The notes below the pieces were generated by a model. It made no database searches, was not told the origin of the DNA, and saw nothing but the letters and a program-made list of their open reading frames with translations. A program made the position numbers and the translations under genes. Positions 28,749 to 38,714 of a stretch of 64,000 bases of DNA are shown piece after piece (positions within the stretch are counted from its first letter, which is position 1; every line of letters begins with the position of its first letter). The stretch is from Prorocentrum cordatum (taxonomy: Eukaryota; Sar; Dinophyceae; Prorocentrales; Prorocentraceae), in the NCBI GenBank assembly GCA_963575745.1, contig CAUYUJ010020516.1, positions 269,598-333,597 of the forward strand, given 5' to 3'.

Positions 28749-28955
28749 ACAGGCCTACCACGAGATTCTTCTAGAACCCAAACATATTCTAATAACCAAA
28801 ACAATGCTGTTAGAACATAAGCCCCATGTGTTGAAAAAACAAGACAGTCTCAGCCAGACATGTTCCAAGCACATCTCGTGCAGACCACAAGAAGGTGTTC
28901 CAAACGTTCTCTGGTAGGCCTACAGGCGAGCTGCGACGCTTCGCCACTGCTGGAA
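28749..28955. mobile_element. family H TIR element, copy 1
   Basis: AGGCCTACCACGAGA at left and CTCTGGTAGGCCT at right are inverted ends. The interior has TTCTAGAACCCAAACAT and AACCAAAACAATG. The right flank AGGCGAGCTGCGACGCTTCG is also conserved in the copies at 38.34 and 51.02 kb, so the element may extend to about 28955. Confidence 0.75.
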
Positions 28956-29140
28956 CAGCAGCGGAGCCGCATCGGACCGGGCCGGCCAGAAACAAACCGC
29001 TGCCGACCCTGGCCGACCGTGCCGAGGAGGGCCCCATGCGGCGCCGGCCGCGCCGCGGTCGGCAGCGAGCCCGCCGCCATCTCGCGGCCGCCCGCTCGGG
29101 GGGGGCGGGCGGGAGGCGCACCGCTCGGGGAGGCCGGCGG

Positions 29141-29573
29141 GGCCGCCGCCGCCGGCGAGGGCCAGGGCCGCGCAGTTGGCGCTCACCAGGGAGCCGAGCA
29201 GGTCCGCGCCTGCGGGGGGGAGCGAGCGAGAGGGCACAGAGCGAGCGAACGAGCTGTCATCGCCGCAGAGGTCGGGGATTGACAGACCCCCCTTTAGTAA
29301 AACGTGGTTTAGCGAAAACGACCTCGGGCGCAAACCTGGCGGGCGCAAGCCTGGAAAATAACAGCCACGGCGCCCTCTCGAGAACCGAAAACGGACAATT
29401 CACTAATCGACGTGTCAGGGTGGGGGTTCTGTCCACCCCCGAAGAGGGCCGCCGCCGCTCGCGAGAGCCAGGGCCGCGCGAGTGGCGCTCACCAGGGGGC
29501 CGTGCGAATTGCGTCTCTGCGGGGGGGGGGGCTGAGAGGGCACAGAGCGAACGAGCGAGCTGTCATCGCCGGA
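29141..29573 (+). repeat. 130-bp tandem duplication split by a B element
   Basis: 29141-29271 and 29447-29573 share GCCAGGGCCGCGC, GGCGCTCACCAGGG and GAGCTGTCATCGCCG. After removing the B element and one TSD the units are adjacent with a period of 130 bp. Confidence 0.85.
29272..29442 (+). mobile_element. family B MITE, copy 4 (171 bp)
   Basis: Starts TCGGGGATTGACAGACC and ends GTCCACCCCCGA, flanked by AGAGG (29267-29271 and 29443-29447). It belongs to a second subfamily with AAAACGTGGTTTAG and CCTGGCGGGCGCAAGCC, close to the fragment at 12641-12782. Its length is identical to copies 1 and 3. Confidence 0.93.
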
Positions 29574-29794
29574 GGGGGCGACCCCGAAAAGATGGGCGAC
29601 AGGCGGGACCGAGCGCAGTGGCTCTCCGGAAAAGAACCTGGAGAACACAATCGGCGCAGGTGCACCGCCACCTCCACAGGAAGCTCACCTCTTGATCGTG
29701 CTTTTCCCAAGACCCCACAGTTGGGCAGCTGCGAGCATGACCGATCGCCGTCAACATCTGCGAAACCTCATGGGCCAGAGAATTCCCAAGTAGA

Positions 29795-30165
29795 GGCCTC
29801 CTAGATGGGGTCCGAATAGGTGGGGTCGGAGGATCGTGCCGCATCGCCCACGCGTCGACGATGCGTCTCCGATGCATCAGCGATGCCTCGGCGACGCCGA
29901 CGTGGAGAAACTCGGGAGCCTCATCGAGCAGCATCGCCGATGCATCACCGATTCTTACCAGCCTGGATCATATCCCTATCCCTATGCTGGGCACCTCCTC
30001 ATCACGATGCCAGTCTTAGGGATTCCCTTATTTTTTGAGTGCGGATCCCTAAGATTGTCATCGCCTTTTGGCGTGTCAATCTTAGGGATAGGGATACGTT
30101 CGAGGCTGGTAAGATTGGGCGCGATCGTCGGACCCCACCTGCTCGGACCCAGCTGGAGGGCCGGC
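29795..30165. mobile_element. family K foldback element, copy 1 (split by L)
   Basis: Left arm GGCCTCCTAGATGGGGTCCG and GGGTCGGAGGATCGTGCCGC; right arm CGCGATCGTCGGACCCCACC and GCTCGGACCC after the L insertion. The centre is made of CGATGCATC(A/G)GCGATG palindromic units. Confidence 0.8.
29954..30113. mobile_element. family L TIR element, copy 1, nested in K
   Basis: 160 bp starting CTTACCAGCCTGGATCATAT and ending GAGGCTGGTAAG, flanked by ATT on both sides (29951-29953 and 30114-30116). The interior palindrome GGGATTCCC...GGGATAGGGAT and CGCCTTTTGGCGTGTCAAT are shared with 39587-39745. Confidence 0.9.
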
Positions 30166-30303
30166 GGGCGAGGGCGCGGCCCTCCGAAGAGGCACCGTCG
30201 GAGCCGCAGCGGCGCCTCGTCGCTCCGACGCCCGTCTCTCGCGCAGAGGGGCGCAAGTGTCGGCGTGGGCCCCAAGCAGCGAGTCATTGCACCGTGGGTG
30301 CGT

Positions 30304-30460
30304 AAAATACGTGGCGAAGCCATGTGATGCGAGCTAATCATGTGGCGCAAGCTGCGTGGTGCAGAGGATGTGGTGCAAGCGACGTGGTGCCATCTGCGCG
30401 GTGCAAGCTCTGCGGTGCAGTCTGCGCGGTGCAAGGCGCGTGTGATGTGAACCGTGTGGT
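30304..30460 (+). repeat. GTGGTGCAAGC minisatellite
   Basis: Degenerate units of about 20 bp (GTGGTGCAAGC, GCGGTGCAAGC, GCGGTGCAGTC) spread over about 150 bp. Confidence 0.7.
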
Positions 30461-30668
30461 GCCACCCATATTTTCCCATATTTTCCAGGGAATCGACGAT
30501 TAATTGTGTCTGTGTGTTCTTTTCCCTCCTGAACCATACCAGCCAAGTCTGGAAATGCCTCCTGGTTCCGGCCCGTGCCCGTACCTGGCCGCGGTGGCGA
30601 GCAGGCCGGAAACGCGTCAGGAGCACATCGCAAGCCCACTGGAGCCGTCCCCAACGCGGCCGCTGCAG

Positions 30669-30845
30669 CCCCCTAGGGTTAGGTCGGGATTGTCCCCCTA
30701 CAGGGGGATCTTGGGCGAAAAAAACAAATACTCCAAAATACTCCCCCAATGCTCAGAAATAATCGAAAATAGTCCTCATAATATTTTTTGACTATTCTTG
30801 AACATCCCTCCTGTAGAGGGACAGGACCGACTTAACCCTAGGGGG
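30669..30845. mobile_element. family A TIR element, copy 5 (most complete)
   Basis: About 177 bp. Left end CCCCCTAGGGTTAGGTCGGG and right end CCGACTTAACCCTAGGGGG are inverted copies. Internal TGTCCCCCTACAGGGGGAT pairs with ATCCCTCCTGTAGAGGGACA. The A/T-rich interior has AATAATCGAAAATAGTC. The outer CCCTAGGG is palindromic, so it could be part of the TIR or a target duplication. Confidence 0.88.
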
Positions 30846-31216
30846 CGCGACTTTGCAACGTCGCTCACCGGGGCAATCCCAGGCGCATTGGTTGCCAAAG
30901 TCGCGAGGACATGCTATTCTTCTCGAGTGGAACAGGCGCCACCGCTCGCATGCGGCTTTGAGCCGCGCGCGCACCACAATACCCCCAGACGCCCCCATCA
31001 CAAATCAACGCTTGTCGCTGCAATCAGACGGCCTACCACTTAACGCGCCGGTGGGTGTTGACGCGCGGATGCTCTCACGGCGCGCGCGCGCGACAGGCCG
31101 ATCGGGCACAGTTCCAAGCGCCCATTCCCGCGGGCGGCCCACCTCACCTTGGCTGACCCCAGGGAGGGGCATGTTTCGGACCAGTGACTAACGTTGCCCC
31201 TGAGAGATGTTGGCGA
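30846..31216. other. no gene recognised
   Basis: No conserved motif or repeat family is identified. A GCGCGCGCG run lies at 31080-31090. Confidence 0.4.
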
Positions 31217-31310
31217 CGCGCAGAAGGGGGTGGGGGGAGGGGGGTGGGCTTCTTAGAAGCAGGGGTGCTTCTAAGAAGCCCTCCCCCCTCCCCCCGCCCC
31301 CTTCTGCGCG
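31217..31310. repeat. near-perfect long hairpin (45-bp arms, 4-base loop)
   Basis: 31217-31261 and 31266-31310 are inverted copies matching at 43 of 45 positions, separated only by GGGG. Outer stem CGCGCAGAAGGGGG, inner stem GGGCTTCTTAGAAGCA. The middle of the left arm is a purine G/GA run and the right arm its C/CT complement. Confidence 0.95.
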
Positions 31311-31878
31311 TGGCTGAAGATGGACCGACCTGCGCGGCGGCCGCTCGGCGGCTGGCGGAGGGCGGCCGGCAGCACGCGGGCGGCGGCCAGCGACGGCAGG
31401 CCAGCGGGCGGCGCGGCCGTCGGCGGCGGCGGCGGCGGCGTGGCTAGGAAGCGGAGGGCTCGGCCACGCGACCTCTGTGCTGCACGGTCGGACATGTGCT
31501 GCTCATGCAGCGCTGTGTCACGGTTCAGTGGAACTGCCGGTAGATTCTGGCCTCCCGTTTCGCGCCGCGCGCGATTGCGCGATTGCCTTCGCGCGCCGGC
31601 GCCGCACTCCAGGAGGCTCCAGTCTCTGGCGCTGACCGACCAGCGCAGATCATCCTTGCACCCCTGTTGGGGCTCCAGCGTGATCCTTTTCTGTCCCAAG
31701 GCTGTCGACGTTAGCTGCTCATTCTGGGGAGCTCCCTGGAGGCGCTCGCTCCACTCATGCGTCGAAAGTACGTCGACTGGAGTCGGACTTACATCGATTG
31801 AGTCGAAAACGAATCTAACTGGAGTAGAACAAATCCGTTATGTGGTCTCATGGAGGACCGTCCGATCTGGAACCCTTG
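31311..31878. other. no gene recognised
   Basis: GCGGCGGCGGC-type run at 31415-31440. A GTCGACTGGAGTCGGACTT patch lies near 31772. No coding evidence is seen. Confidence 0.4.
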
Positions 31879-32080
31879 TTGACACCCGAAATCTGGGTAC
31901 GGAAACATGTTTACGATGCCCAACAACATGTGTTGTCCAACATTGACAGATTCCGCTGTTGGGCAGGCGGCTTCCTATCTCAAATGGACAACGTCCGCGG
32001 CGACACCAGCATCGAATCCGGTTCAAAATGAAGAAGCACTGCTGGCGCTCTTCTTACCCATTCTTTCCGTACCCAGAGAT
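31879..32080 (+). mobile_element. family E element, diverged copy 4
   Basis: CACCCGAAATCTGGGTACGG at the left and ACCCATTCTTTCCGTACCC at the right keep the E ends. The interior keeps TGCCCAACAACATGTGTTGT and CCGCTGTTGGGCAGGCGG. Confidence 0.8.
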
Positions 32081-32309
32081 TTGACATTGGGACAAACTTG
32101 CAACATCGTAGAATCATCGCGACCCGAGCCCTGGACCCAATCATTCTGCGCCATTTCTCGAGCCGGATCGATATGTGAGGGCCCTAGGGCCCGAGACAGA
32201 AACAAATCGCCCATAAGGGCACCAGGCTGCACGGAAAAGGCCCAGAACGGCAGGGGGGAGGTAGACAGCGCCGCCCCTCGAAAATCCACTCTGCCTTGCA
32301 CGGAGCCGT

Positions 32310-32785
32310 GTCGTCGTCCTCCTCCTCCTCCTCCGTTTTCTCTTCCTCCTCCTCCTCCTCCTCCTCCTCCTCCTCCTCCTCCTCCTCTTCCGTCTTCCTC
32401 CTCCTCCTCCTCCTCTTCCTCCTCCTCCTCCTGCCTCCTCCCGCATCCTCCTTATCCTCCTCCTCCTCCTCCTCCTCCTACTCCTCGTCCTCCTGCTTCC
32501 TCCCTCCTCCTCCTCCCTCCTCTTCCTCCTCCTCACTGCTCCTCCTCCTTTTCCGCCCTCCTCATCCTCCTCATCCTTCCTCCCTCCTCCCTCTTCCTCC
32601 TTCTCCTCCTCTTCCTCCTCCTTTCGTTCCTCCTCCCTCCTCCTCCTCCTGTTCTCCTCCTCGTCGTCCTCCTCCTCTTCCTCCTCTTCCTCCTCTCCTC
32701 CTCCTCCTCCTCTCCTCCTCCTCCTCCGCCACATCCTCCTCCTCCACCTCCCCCTCCCCCTCCTCCTCCTCCTCCTCCTCCATCA
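32310..32785 (+). repeat. (CCT)n tract, about 475 bp
   Basis: Almost pure pyrimidine: CCT units with occasional TTC, CTT and single interruptions. Poly-Ser, poly-Leu and poly-Pro frames here are artefacts. Confidence 0.97.
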
Positions 32786-34309
32786 ATAGTCTGGCGGCCT
32801 GGCCCCCATTCCGCACACTAGAGCACAAGTACTGCTCGGAGCGCAGCGCGCGGGGCGGGGCACCGAAACCCACAACGCCCCCGACGTTGTCGCCGACGTT
32901 GTCGGCGATGCATGCGGGATTCCTGCAGCCGCACCACTCACCAAGATCGCGTCCCTCAGCTTTGATGCCACCAACTGTGAATTCACGCTCCTGCCCATCT
33001 GCCACCGAGACCGAAACAAATGCATGCAACACGAATGCGAACCCAACGGAGGAAAGCAGATGTCTTGAACATTCGTCATATTATGATTAAGCACATGCGC
33101 GTGCTGAGTCAAACAACGCATCGTGCATACGAATGAGACATGGGCATTAATCCAATGTTTCGACGAACTGGTCTACTGGCCACACAGTCGAAGCACTCGT
33201 GCCCTCCCTCGCAGGAGGCGGAGTGGGGCCCGCCGAAGCAAGAATCATGGAGAAACTGTGTGGGTACTGCTCGGAGAAAACAAAGGAAGACCCGGCCTTC
33301 ACCTGAATCCGATGCATCCGACAACGCCACTGGGAAAAAACACTGAGATACGTTGGAACCCATACAGCATAACACTCTACGCAAGCTTGATATAACTACG
33401 CTGGTATGACAAATGATGCAACCACGGAAAAGCCGTGACAGTAGGGCGCGGCTAGAAGGACTGGTAATGTGCAAAGCAATAGGAGGGGTAGGCGGTGCAT
33501 GCGACGGATTCTTGCAAGAAGTGGGAACCCAAACTGGTGAGTCAACTGGGGCGTTTGCGAACTGAAGTACTCAAACACAAACATGGACGCATGTTCCATC
33601 ACATCGCGCTAGACAAGCACCCAGCGTACAGGCAGCGGCGCCTGGGGTCATCTTCTGACAGGCCCTGGTCGAGCTTCCCTGACAAGTCGGCGCCAATGTC
33701 TGCAGCCTCAGAACGGTCGAGGCAGGTCAAGAGGAACAACACACGTGATGAGCACTGGACACGCAGTGGAGTGCTGTAGCCCCACCAATACCAGGAACAG
33801 TGAGTATCGAATCGGCACGTCGGATAACATCGAAACGTGCATCGGATCGGGCTGCATCGGCGCGCCAGCAAGATCGGATCGGCTGGCTCGGCTGCACCGG
33901 GATCCACAAAAACATAGCCATGCAGACATCGGGCCACCCCAGATCGTCGGAGGAGTGGGTTCAAATCCGGTGGGGCCGGCTGGACTCGAGATCGAATCGG
34001 ATCGATCGGGTCGGAGAGGGCCCTGAGAGCCGCCCTTCTCGTGGAGCTGCAGGCCTTACTTCCGCCAATGCCCCGCCCGGTGCTGCGCACACCTGCGAAC
34101 GACGACCGACAGCGCACGTCGCTGCTCGTCCTGCTGCGCGCACCTGTCTGAGCTTCATCCACGGAGCGAGGTGGCGAGGACTCCAAAATTGTTCCCTACC
34201 TGGGCTCTGCCTAGAAGGGTTCTTACTCGGTTTGCTTAAAGGGCCGGGCAATGGAAATCGCCCCGGGCGGTTCCCCCGGTCCCCTGGGAGCGGTTCCCCC
34301 AGTCCCCTG
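32786..34309. other. no gene recognised
   Basis: Ordinary-complexity sequence. GACGTTGTCGCCGACGTTGTCGGCGATG at 32882-32909 is a short direct/inverted cluster, and ATCGGATCGG-type units occur at 33800-34015. No domain is recognised on either strand. Confidence 0.45.
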
Positions 34310-34311
34310 GG

Positions 34312-34376
34312 AGCTTTAGCTTCAGCTTAGCTTTAGCTTCAGCTTAGCTTTAGCTTAGCTTTAGCTTTACTGTTAC
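34312..34376 (+). repeat. (AGCTTT/AGCTTC) minisatellite
   Basis: Eleven or so TTAGCTTTAGC/TTCAGC hexamer units. Confidence 0.9.
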
Positions 34377-34616
34377 TACTAATGCTGCTTTCCTACGCTG
34401 GGATAATTTTATCTTTTTTGTCCGACTCGCGCCGACCGAGCGTGACGCAGCAAGAAGCCGCGCCCATAGCGCCGAGGCGCCGTGCCCCGCGGCGCAGCTA
34501 CCGCCCGCCAGTCCGCCGACAACCGACGCCAGCGGTGGCACGGTTGAGGAGCCGCCTGCACGAAGCCAGGGCCCAAGGGGCCAAACGCCACTGCGCAGCG
34601 CCCCCCATCGGCGCGC

Positions 34617-34890
34617 CGAGCAGCACCACGGATTCATCGCAGGTGAATCACGCGGCAGGTCTGGGCGCGGGGACGGGATTTCCTGAGCGGGGGAGGGCGG
34701 GGACAGAGAGGGACAGGGCTGGGCCGAAACGCTATTTATCATTGTGTGTTCGTTTTGTGTTTCGTCTTGCTCTACCTGTTCTCCTGCACCTCCCTGCCAA
34801 GAAGAAAAAAAGTAAACATTGCCGTCTAGCTCTGGGCAGGGAACACCACGGATTCATCGCAGCTGCATCACACGGCAAATCTGGGTGCGG
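34617..34890 (+). repeat. duplicated CACCACGGATTCATCGCA segment and repeat V
   Basis: CACCACGGATTCATCGCA recurs at about 34625 and 34847. Between them lies repeat V (34741-34802: CGTTTTGTGTTTCGT, CACCTCCCTGCCAA), which also occurs at 46550-46612. Confidence 0.7.
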
Positions 34891-35183
34891 GAAGAGGAGG
34901 GCGGGCGGAGGAGGGGGAGGAGGAGGAGGAGGAGGAGTAATGAGGAGAAGAGGGAAAAGGAGGAGGAGGAGGAGGGGGAGGAGGAGGGGGAGGAGGAGGA
35001 GGAGGGGGAGGAGGAGGAGGAGGAGGAGGAGGAGAGAGGAGGAGGAGGAGGAGGAGGAGGAGGAGGGAGGAGGGGGAGGGGGAGAAGGAGGAGGAGGACG
35101 ACGAGGAGGAGGGGGAGGAGGAGGAGGACGAGGAGGGGGATGAGGAGGAGGAAGATGATGAAGAGGAGGATGAAGAGGAGGAA

Positions 35184-35215
<32 letters not shown>

Positions 35216-35225
35216 GGGTGGGGAC
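34890..35225 (+). repeat. (GGA)n tract
   Basis: About 335 bp of GGA/GGGGGA with scattered GAC and GAT. It is purine-only over most of its length. Confidence 0.96.
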
Positions 35226-36011
35226 AAGGACGCAGGACTGTTCATCACCCCTGCTCCACTGCAGCTGCTCGTCATGAACACCGGCACCCCGCCACCTCTG
35301 CGGTGCACCCGCCGCTCCCGCGTGCGGCTGTGCAGGCCGTGACACGTGTGTTTGCGAAGGCGTGCTCAGTACGAAATCTGCTCTGATGGCGCCACCCCAT
35401 TGTTCTGTCTACCGTCGGCTCGCCGGAGAGGAAAATCTGTTGAGTGGGAGCGACCTGCGCCCGTCCGACATGGCGCTCCCGCCTCGCTCGGCGCCTCCTC
35501 CTTCGGGATGCCCTTCCAGATCCACCGCCATTCCCTCTTCTTCCTCTTCCTCCTCCCCCTCCGCACACAACTTTTCGGTTTCCTGCAATCACGACCGATG
35601 AAGGCCCATGCCGGTAAGTCTGGACATGAAGGTATCACTTAACCAACTTCGGACCCATCTCAATTCCTAAGATTGGCAACCCCGATGGCGGTGGCAATCT
35701 AAGGGATGCGCTCTCCGCAACTGAAGGAATCCTTCAGATCGGCTTTGAGAGACTGCGATGCACATACTAGGGGAAGAGATCTGTGCTACTGGACCGAGAC
35801 CGCCCCAGCCGGGATCCGATCTGGTTCCAGGCCCCACGCACCGCACAGGCGCAACCAGAGACAGACCCGTCGAGCCTCTCCAGGGAGAGGCTCGACAGAA
35901 CCAACGCGCCCAAGCTGGGCCCGAGACTACAAGCAACCCACCAAGAGGAACCCGATAGGCCCCCGAAAGGTCCCCGACGAAAGGCCTTGAAGAGGTCTCC
36001 AGAGCCACAAG
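35226..36011. other. no gene recognised
   Basis: No motif found. The segment 35610-35705 has GGTAAGTCTGG and CCTAAGATTGGC, faintly resembling element L, too diverged to call. Confidence 0.4.
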
Positions 36012-36720
36012 AAGAGGAGGAAGGAGGAGGGGGGGACGAGGAGGAGGACGAGGAGGAGGAGGGGGAGGAGAAGAAAAGGGAGGAGGAGGAGGGGGAGGAG
36101 GAGGAGGAGGAGGCGGAGGAGGAGGAGGGAGGAGGATGAGAAGGAGGGGGAGAGGAAGAGGGGGGAGGAGGACGGGGGGGCATGAATAATGACAGGGATG
36201 AGATGAAGGGTGCTGAAGACAAAGAGGGGGCGCTTACGACCCGTGCGAAGTCCACCGCCGCAAGGGCACTGAACTGGACCCGGGGCCTTCAGCTCAACAT
36301 CCTCCCTGCACCGCTGCGCTGCTGCACTGGCGCGGTGGCGGGAGCCGCCGCATGCTGTAAGCGGCGAGGCCGAGCGCGCGCCAGTTTCGGGTAGACGGTG
36401 GGTCGCGCCAGTGCCACTGGCACACGAAAGACAATGAGGGAAGAACGGGCGGCCGCGGAGGAAGAGGGCGGGCGGGCGGGCGGAGGCGGAGGAGGACGAG
36501 GTGGAGGAGGAGGAAAGGAGGAGGAGGAGGAGGAGGATGAGGAGGTCGGAGGATGTGGTGGAGGAGGAGGAGGAGGAGGAGGAGGAGGAGGACGGGAGGA
36601 GGAGGAGGAGGAGGAGGAGGAGGAGGAGGAGGAGAAGAGAAGGAGGAGGACGAGGAGGAGGACGAGGGGGAGGAGGAGGAGGAGGAGGAGGAGGAGGAGG
36701 AGGAGGAGGAGGAGGAGGAG
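36012..36720 (+). repeat. two (GGA)n tracts (36012-36178 and 36456-36720)
   Basis: Purine-only GGA arrays separated by about 280 bp of ordinary sequence. Both are on the same strand as the tracts at 34.9 and 38.1 kb. Confidence 0.95.
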
Positions 36721-36759
36721 TGAATGAGAGCGAGAGCGAAGTGGAAGCGAGTCGGTCGG

Positions 36760-36966
36760 AGCCGGCGCGCCCCACCCCCGCGCCCGCGGCGCGGGAAAGG
36801 CCAGCGGCCTCAGGGGGGAGCTCCAACATGGCCCCGCCCTCCACCTGGCGCAGGGGTTCGCCGCTGCCCCGCTCGCTGGCGGCCTGGGCCTCCACCGCGA
36901 CGACGTCGTCGGTGCCGACCTCGACGCAATAGGAGCCAACAGCGTCCACCTCTGCCAAGTCACTCC
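36760..36966 (-). CDS. weak candidate exon, unknown protein
   Basis: On the minus strand, directly after TGGTAG at 36972-36967 (an acceptable AG acceptor), the sequence reads in an acidic, Val/Ala-rich, protein-like frame: GSDLAEVDAVGSYCVEVGTD, later EPLRQVEGGAMLELPPEAAG. Third positions are mostly G or C. The frame runs on into the GGA tract, which is unlikely to be coding. It lies downstream, in the same orientation, of the candidate at 37353-38011 and might be a further exon. No family is recognised. Confidence 0.22.
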
Positions 36967-37290
36967 CTACCAGCGGCGCCCCGAGGACGGGCCACTGCTG
37001 CTGAGAAGGAAAGAACCGCAAACTGCGCGCGGCTCCCCGACGAGCGGGCCACTTCCGCGGGAAGAAAGGACCTCATCGTCAAAATGCGGCGCTCCGACGA
37101 GCGGACCGCTGCCGCTGAGATGCTGCATGGCGCCAGCCAGGGGCGCCCCGGGGAGCGGGCCGCTGCCTCGGAGAAAGGCCGACCTCCAGCTCCTTGCGGC
37201 ACGAGGTGAAGCCTACGCGGTAGCAGCTTGGAGCGCCCCGAGGAGCGGGCATCCGCCCCAAGCGGTAGACAAGCCATCGTCGCGACGGCC
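36967..37290. repeat. about 55-bp degenerate tandem repeat
   Basis: GCGCCCCGAGGA(G)CGGGCC or close variants recur at about 36975, 37030, 37088, 37142 and 37230, each followed by CTGCTGCTGAGA/CTGCCGCTGAGA-like sequence. Confidence 0.75.
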
Positions 37291-37352
37291 GCGGCCGCAG
37301 GCGGGCTTCCAGCACGGCACGCCGCCAGCGTCCCTCGTGACGGCCCTGCCGC

Positions 37353-38011
37353 TCAAGTCTCCGCGCCAGCCGCCGCCGCCGCCGCCGCCAGCTCCGCCGC
37401 CGCGGCGCGGGCGGCTGCGAGCTGGGCCTCCAGCTCGCGGCGCTCGGCGGAGGCCAGGTTGAGCTCCTGCCTGGCCAGCTCGGCGGCGTCGGCCTTCTTC
37501 TTGCCCTTGCTCCTTGCCCGCGAGCCCGAAGACAGGGCGCCAGGCGCGGCCATGTGCTCCAGGGCGCGCGCGTCGGCCTCCGTCTCCCCGACGATGGAGC
37601 GCAGCCTTTTGAAGGACACCTCGATGGCAGCCGTGTCCACGCCGACCGTCGGGGCAAGCTCCGGCGGCAGGACCACCGCGCCCGAACGGCACCGCGCTGG
37701 CGCCACGGGAGCACGACGCGCGACGCGGCCGAGGCGCGGAGCTGCGCGAGCCCGGCGTCGATCTCAGCGGCGCCATCTGCTCCGACCTGCGCGCCGCCGC
37801 TTCCAGCACCGCCAGGACCGCCCGCCCGCGCGAGCGCCTCCTCGCGGAAGGCCGCGCTGAGGCGGGTGGCGGCGGACCCGGGGTGGCCCGCGACCGCCGC
37901 GAACGCGTCCAAGGGGGCGAACAGGCGGCCCGCGCGCTCGTACTGCTCCCGGCGCCCGGCCGCGGACTGGCTGGGGCGGCGCCGGCGCCCGCCGCCGGCC
38001 TCCTCCCACAT
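37353..38011 (-). pseudogene. candidate coiled-coil coding region, frameshifted
   Basis: From ATG at 38011 the minus strand reads in a very G/C-third-position frame (REQYERAGRLFAPLDAFAAV, then LSAAFREEALARAGG) to about 37745. From about 37706 a different frame is equally coding-like: FKRLRSIVGETEADARALEH, a Lys-rich patch GSRARSKGKKKADAAELARQ, then a heptad-like Glu/Ala/Leu stretch ending in TGA at 37353-37355. Both parts share the same codon bias, so a one-base change between 37707 and 37745 is likely, either a mutation or a sequence error. No domain or family is recognised. A GGA tract lies upstream of the ATG. Confidence 0.4.
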
Positions 38012-38131
38012 CGCGCGCTCGGAGGCGAGGGGAGGGAGGGCGGCCCGCGGCGAGGGGGGGCAGGAGCGGAAAGGGCTCCCGCGGTGCGGGCTCGGGGAAC
38101 GAGCGGAGGCTCGACCCGAGCTGGCGCTGGA

Positions 38132-38228
38132 GGAGGAGGAGGAGGAAGAGGAGGAGGAGGAGGAGGAGGAGGAGGAGGAGGAGGAGGAGGAGGAGGAGGA
38201 GAAGGGGGAGGAGGAGGAGGAGGAGGAT
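38132..38228 (+). repeat. (GGA)n tract
   Basis: About 97 bp of GGA units with two AGA interruptions. Confidence 0.95.
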
Positions 38229-38337
38229 AAGGACAGCTGGAGGGGGGCCTCAGGCGTCAACGGGCTTCGCCACGAGGCATGCGCAGGCGGCCTCAGGCGC
38301 CGGGGGCCAGTGCACGCAGCAGGTTCGTGTCGTGTCG

Positions 38338-38430
38338 TAGGTCCACCACGAAAAAAACCTTAAAACCCAAACATGTTTTTAGAACATTCTTTGGTGGGCC
38401 TATAGGCGAGCCAGGACGCTTCGCCACTGC
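38338..38430. mobile_element. family H, internally deleted copy
   Basis: GTCCACCACGAAAAAAACC joins directly to AACCCAAACATGTTTTTAGAAC and CTTTGGTGGGCCTATAGGCG. About 110 bp of the interior present in other copies is missing. The right flank GACGCTTCGCCACTGCTT is conserved. Confidence 0.75.
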
Positions 38431-38535
38431 TTGAGTTCAGCCTTGAACGATCCGCCGTCCCCGAAACGTCAGGATCGCTCAACGCTAAACGCCGGCGGCG
38501 GGGTCTTCGCCAGTCGACACGACGAGAACCTGCCG

Positions 38536-38714
38536 TACAGTCGGGGCCCTGAAGAAGGAACCATTTTCGTTGGGGAGGGGCTCGGTGTTCCTTAGTTGTT
38601 TGGCAGTTCGCCTTTGGTTTTGCTTAGGTTTCGATGGGAAATCGAAGTTTAACTTGCGGGAAAAAAGGGCCTCGTTCCTTGTTTAGGGTTCCTTAGGTCA
38701 ACGCCCCGACTGTA
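38536..38714 (-). mobile_element. family G TIR element, copy 2
   Basis: Inverted relative to 14344-14523: TACAGTCGGGGCCCTGAAGA at left and GCCCCGACTGTA at right. CGTTGGGGAGGGGCTCGG and GTTTAGGGTTCCTTAGGTCA are inside. No clear target duplication is seen. Confidence 0.85.
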
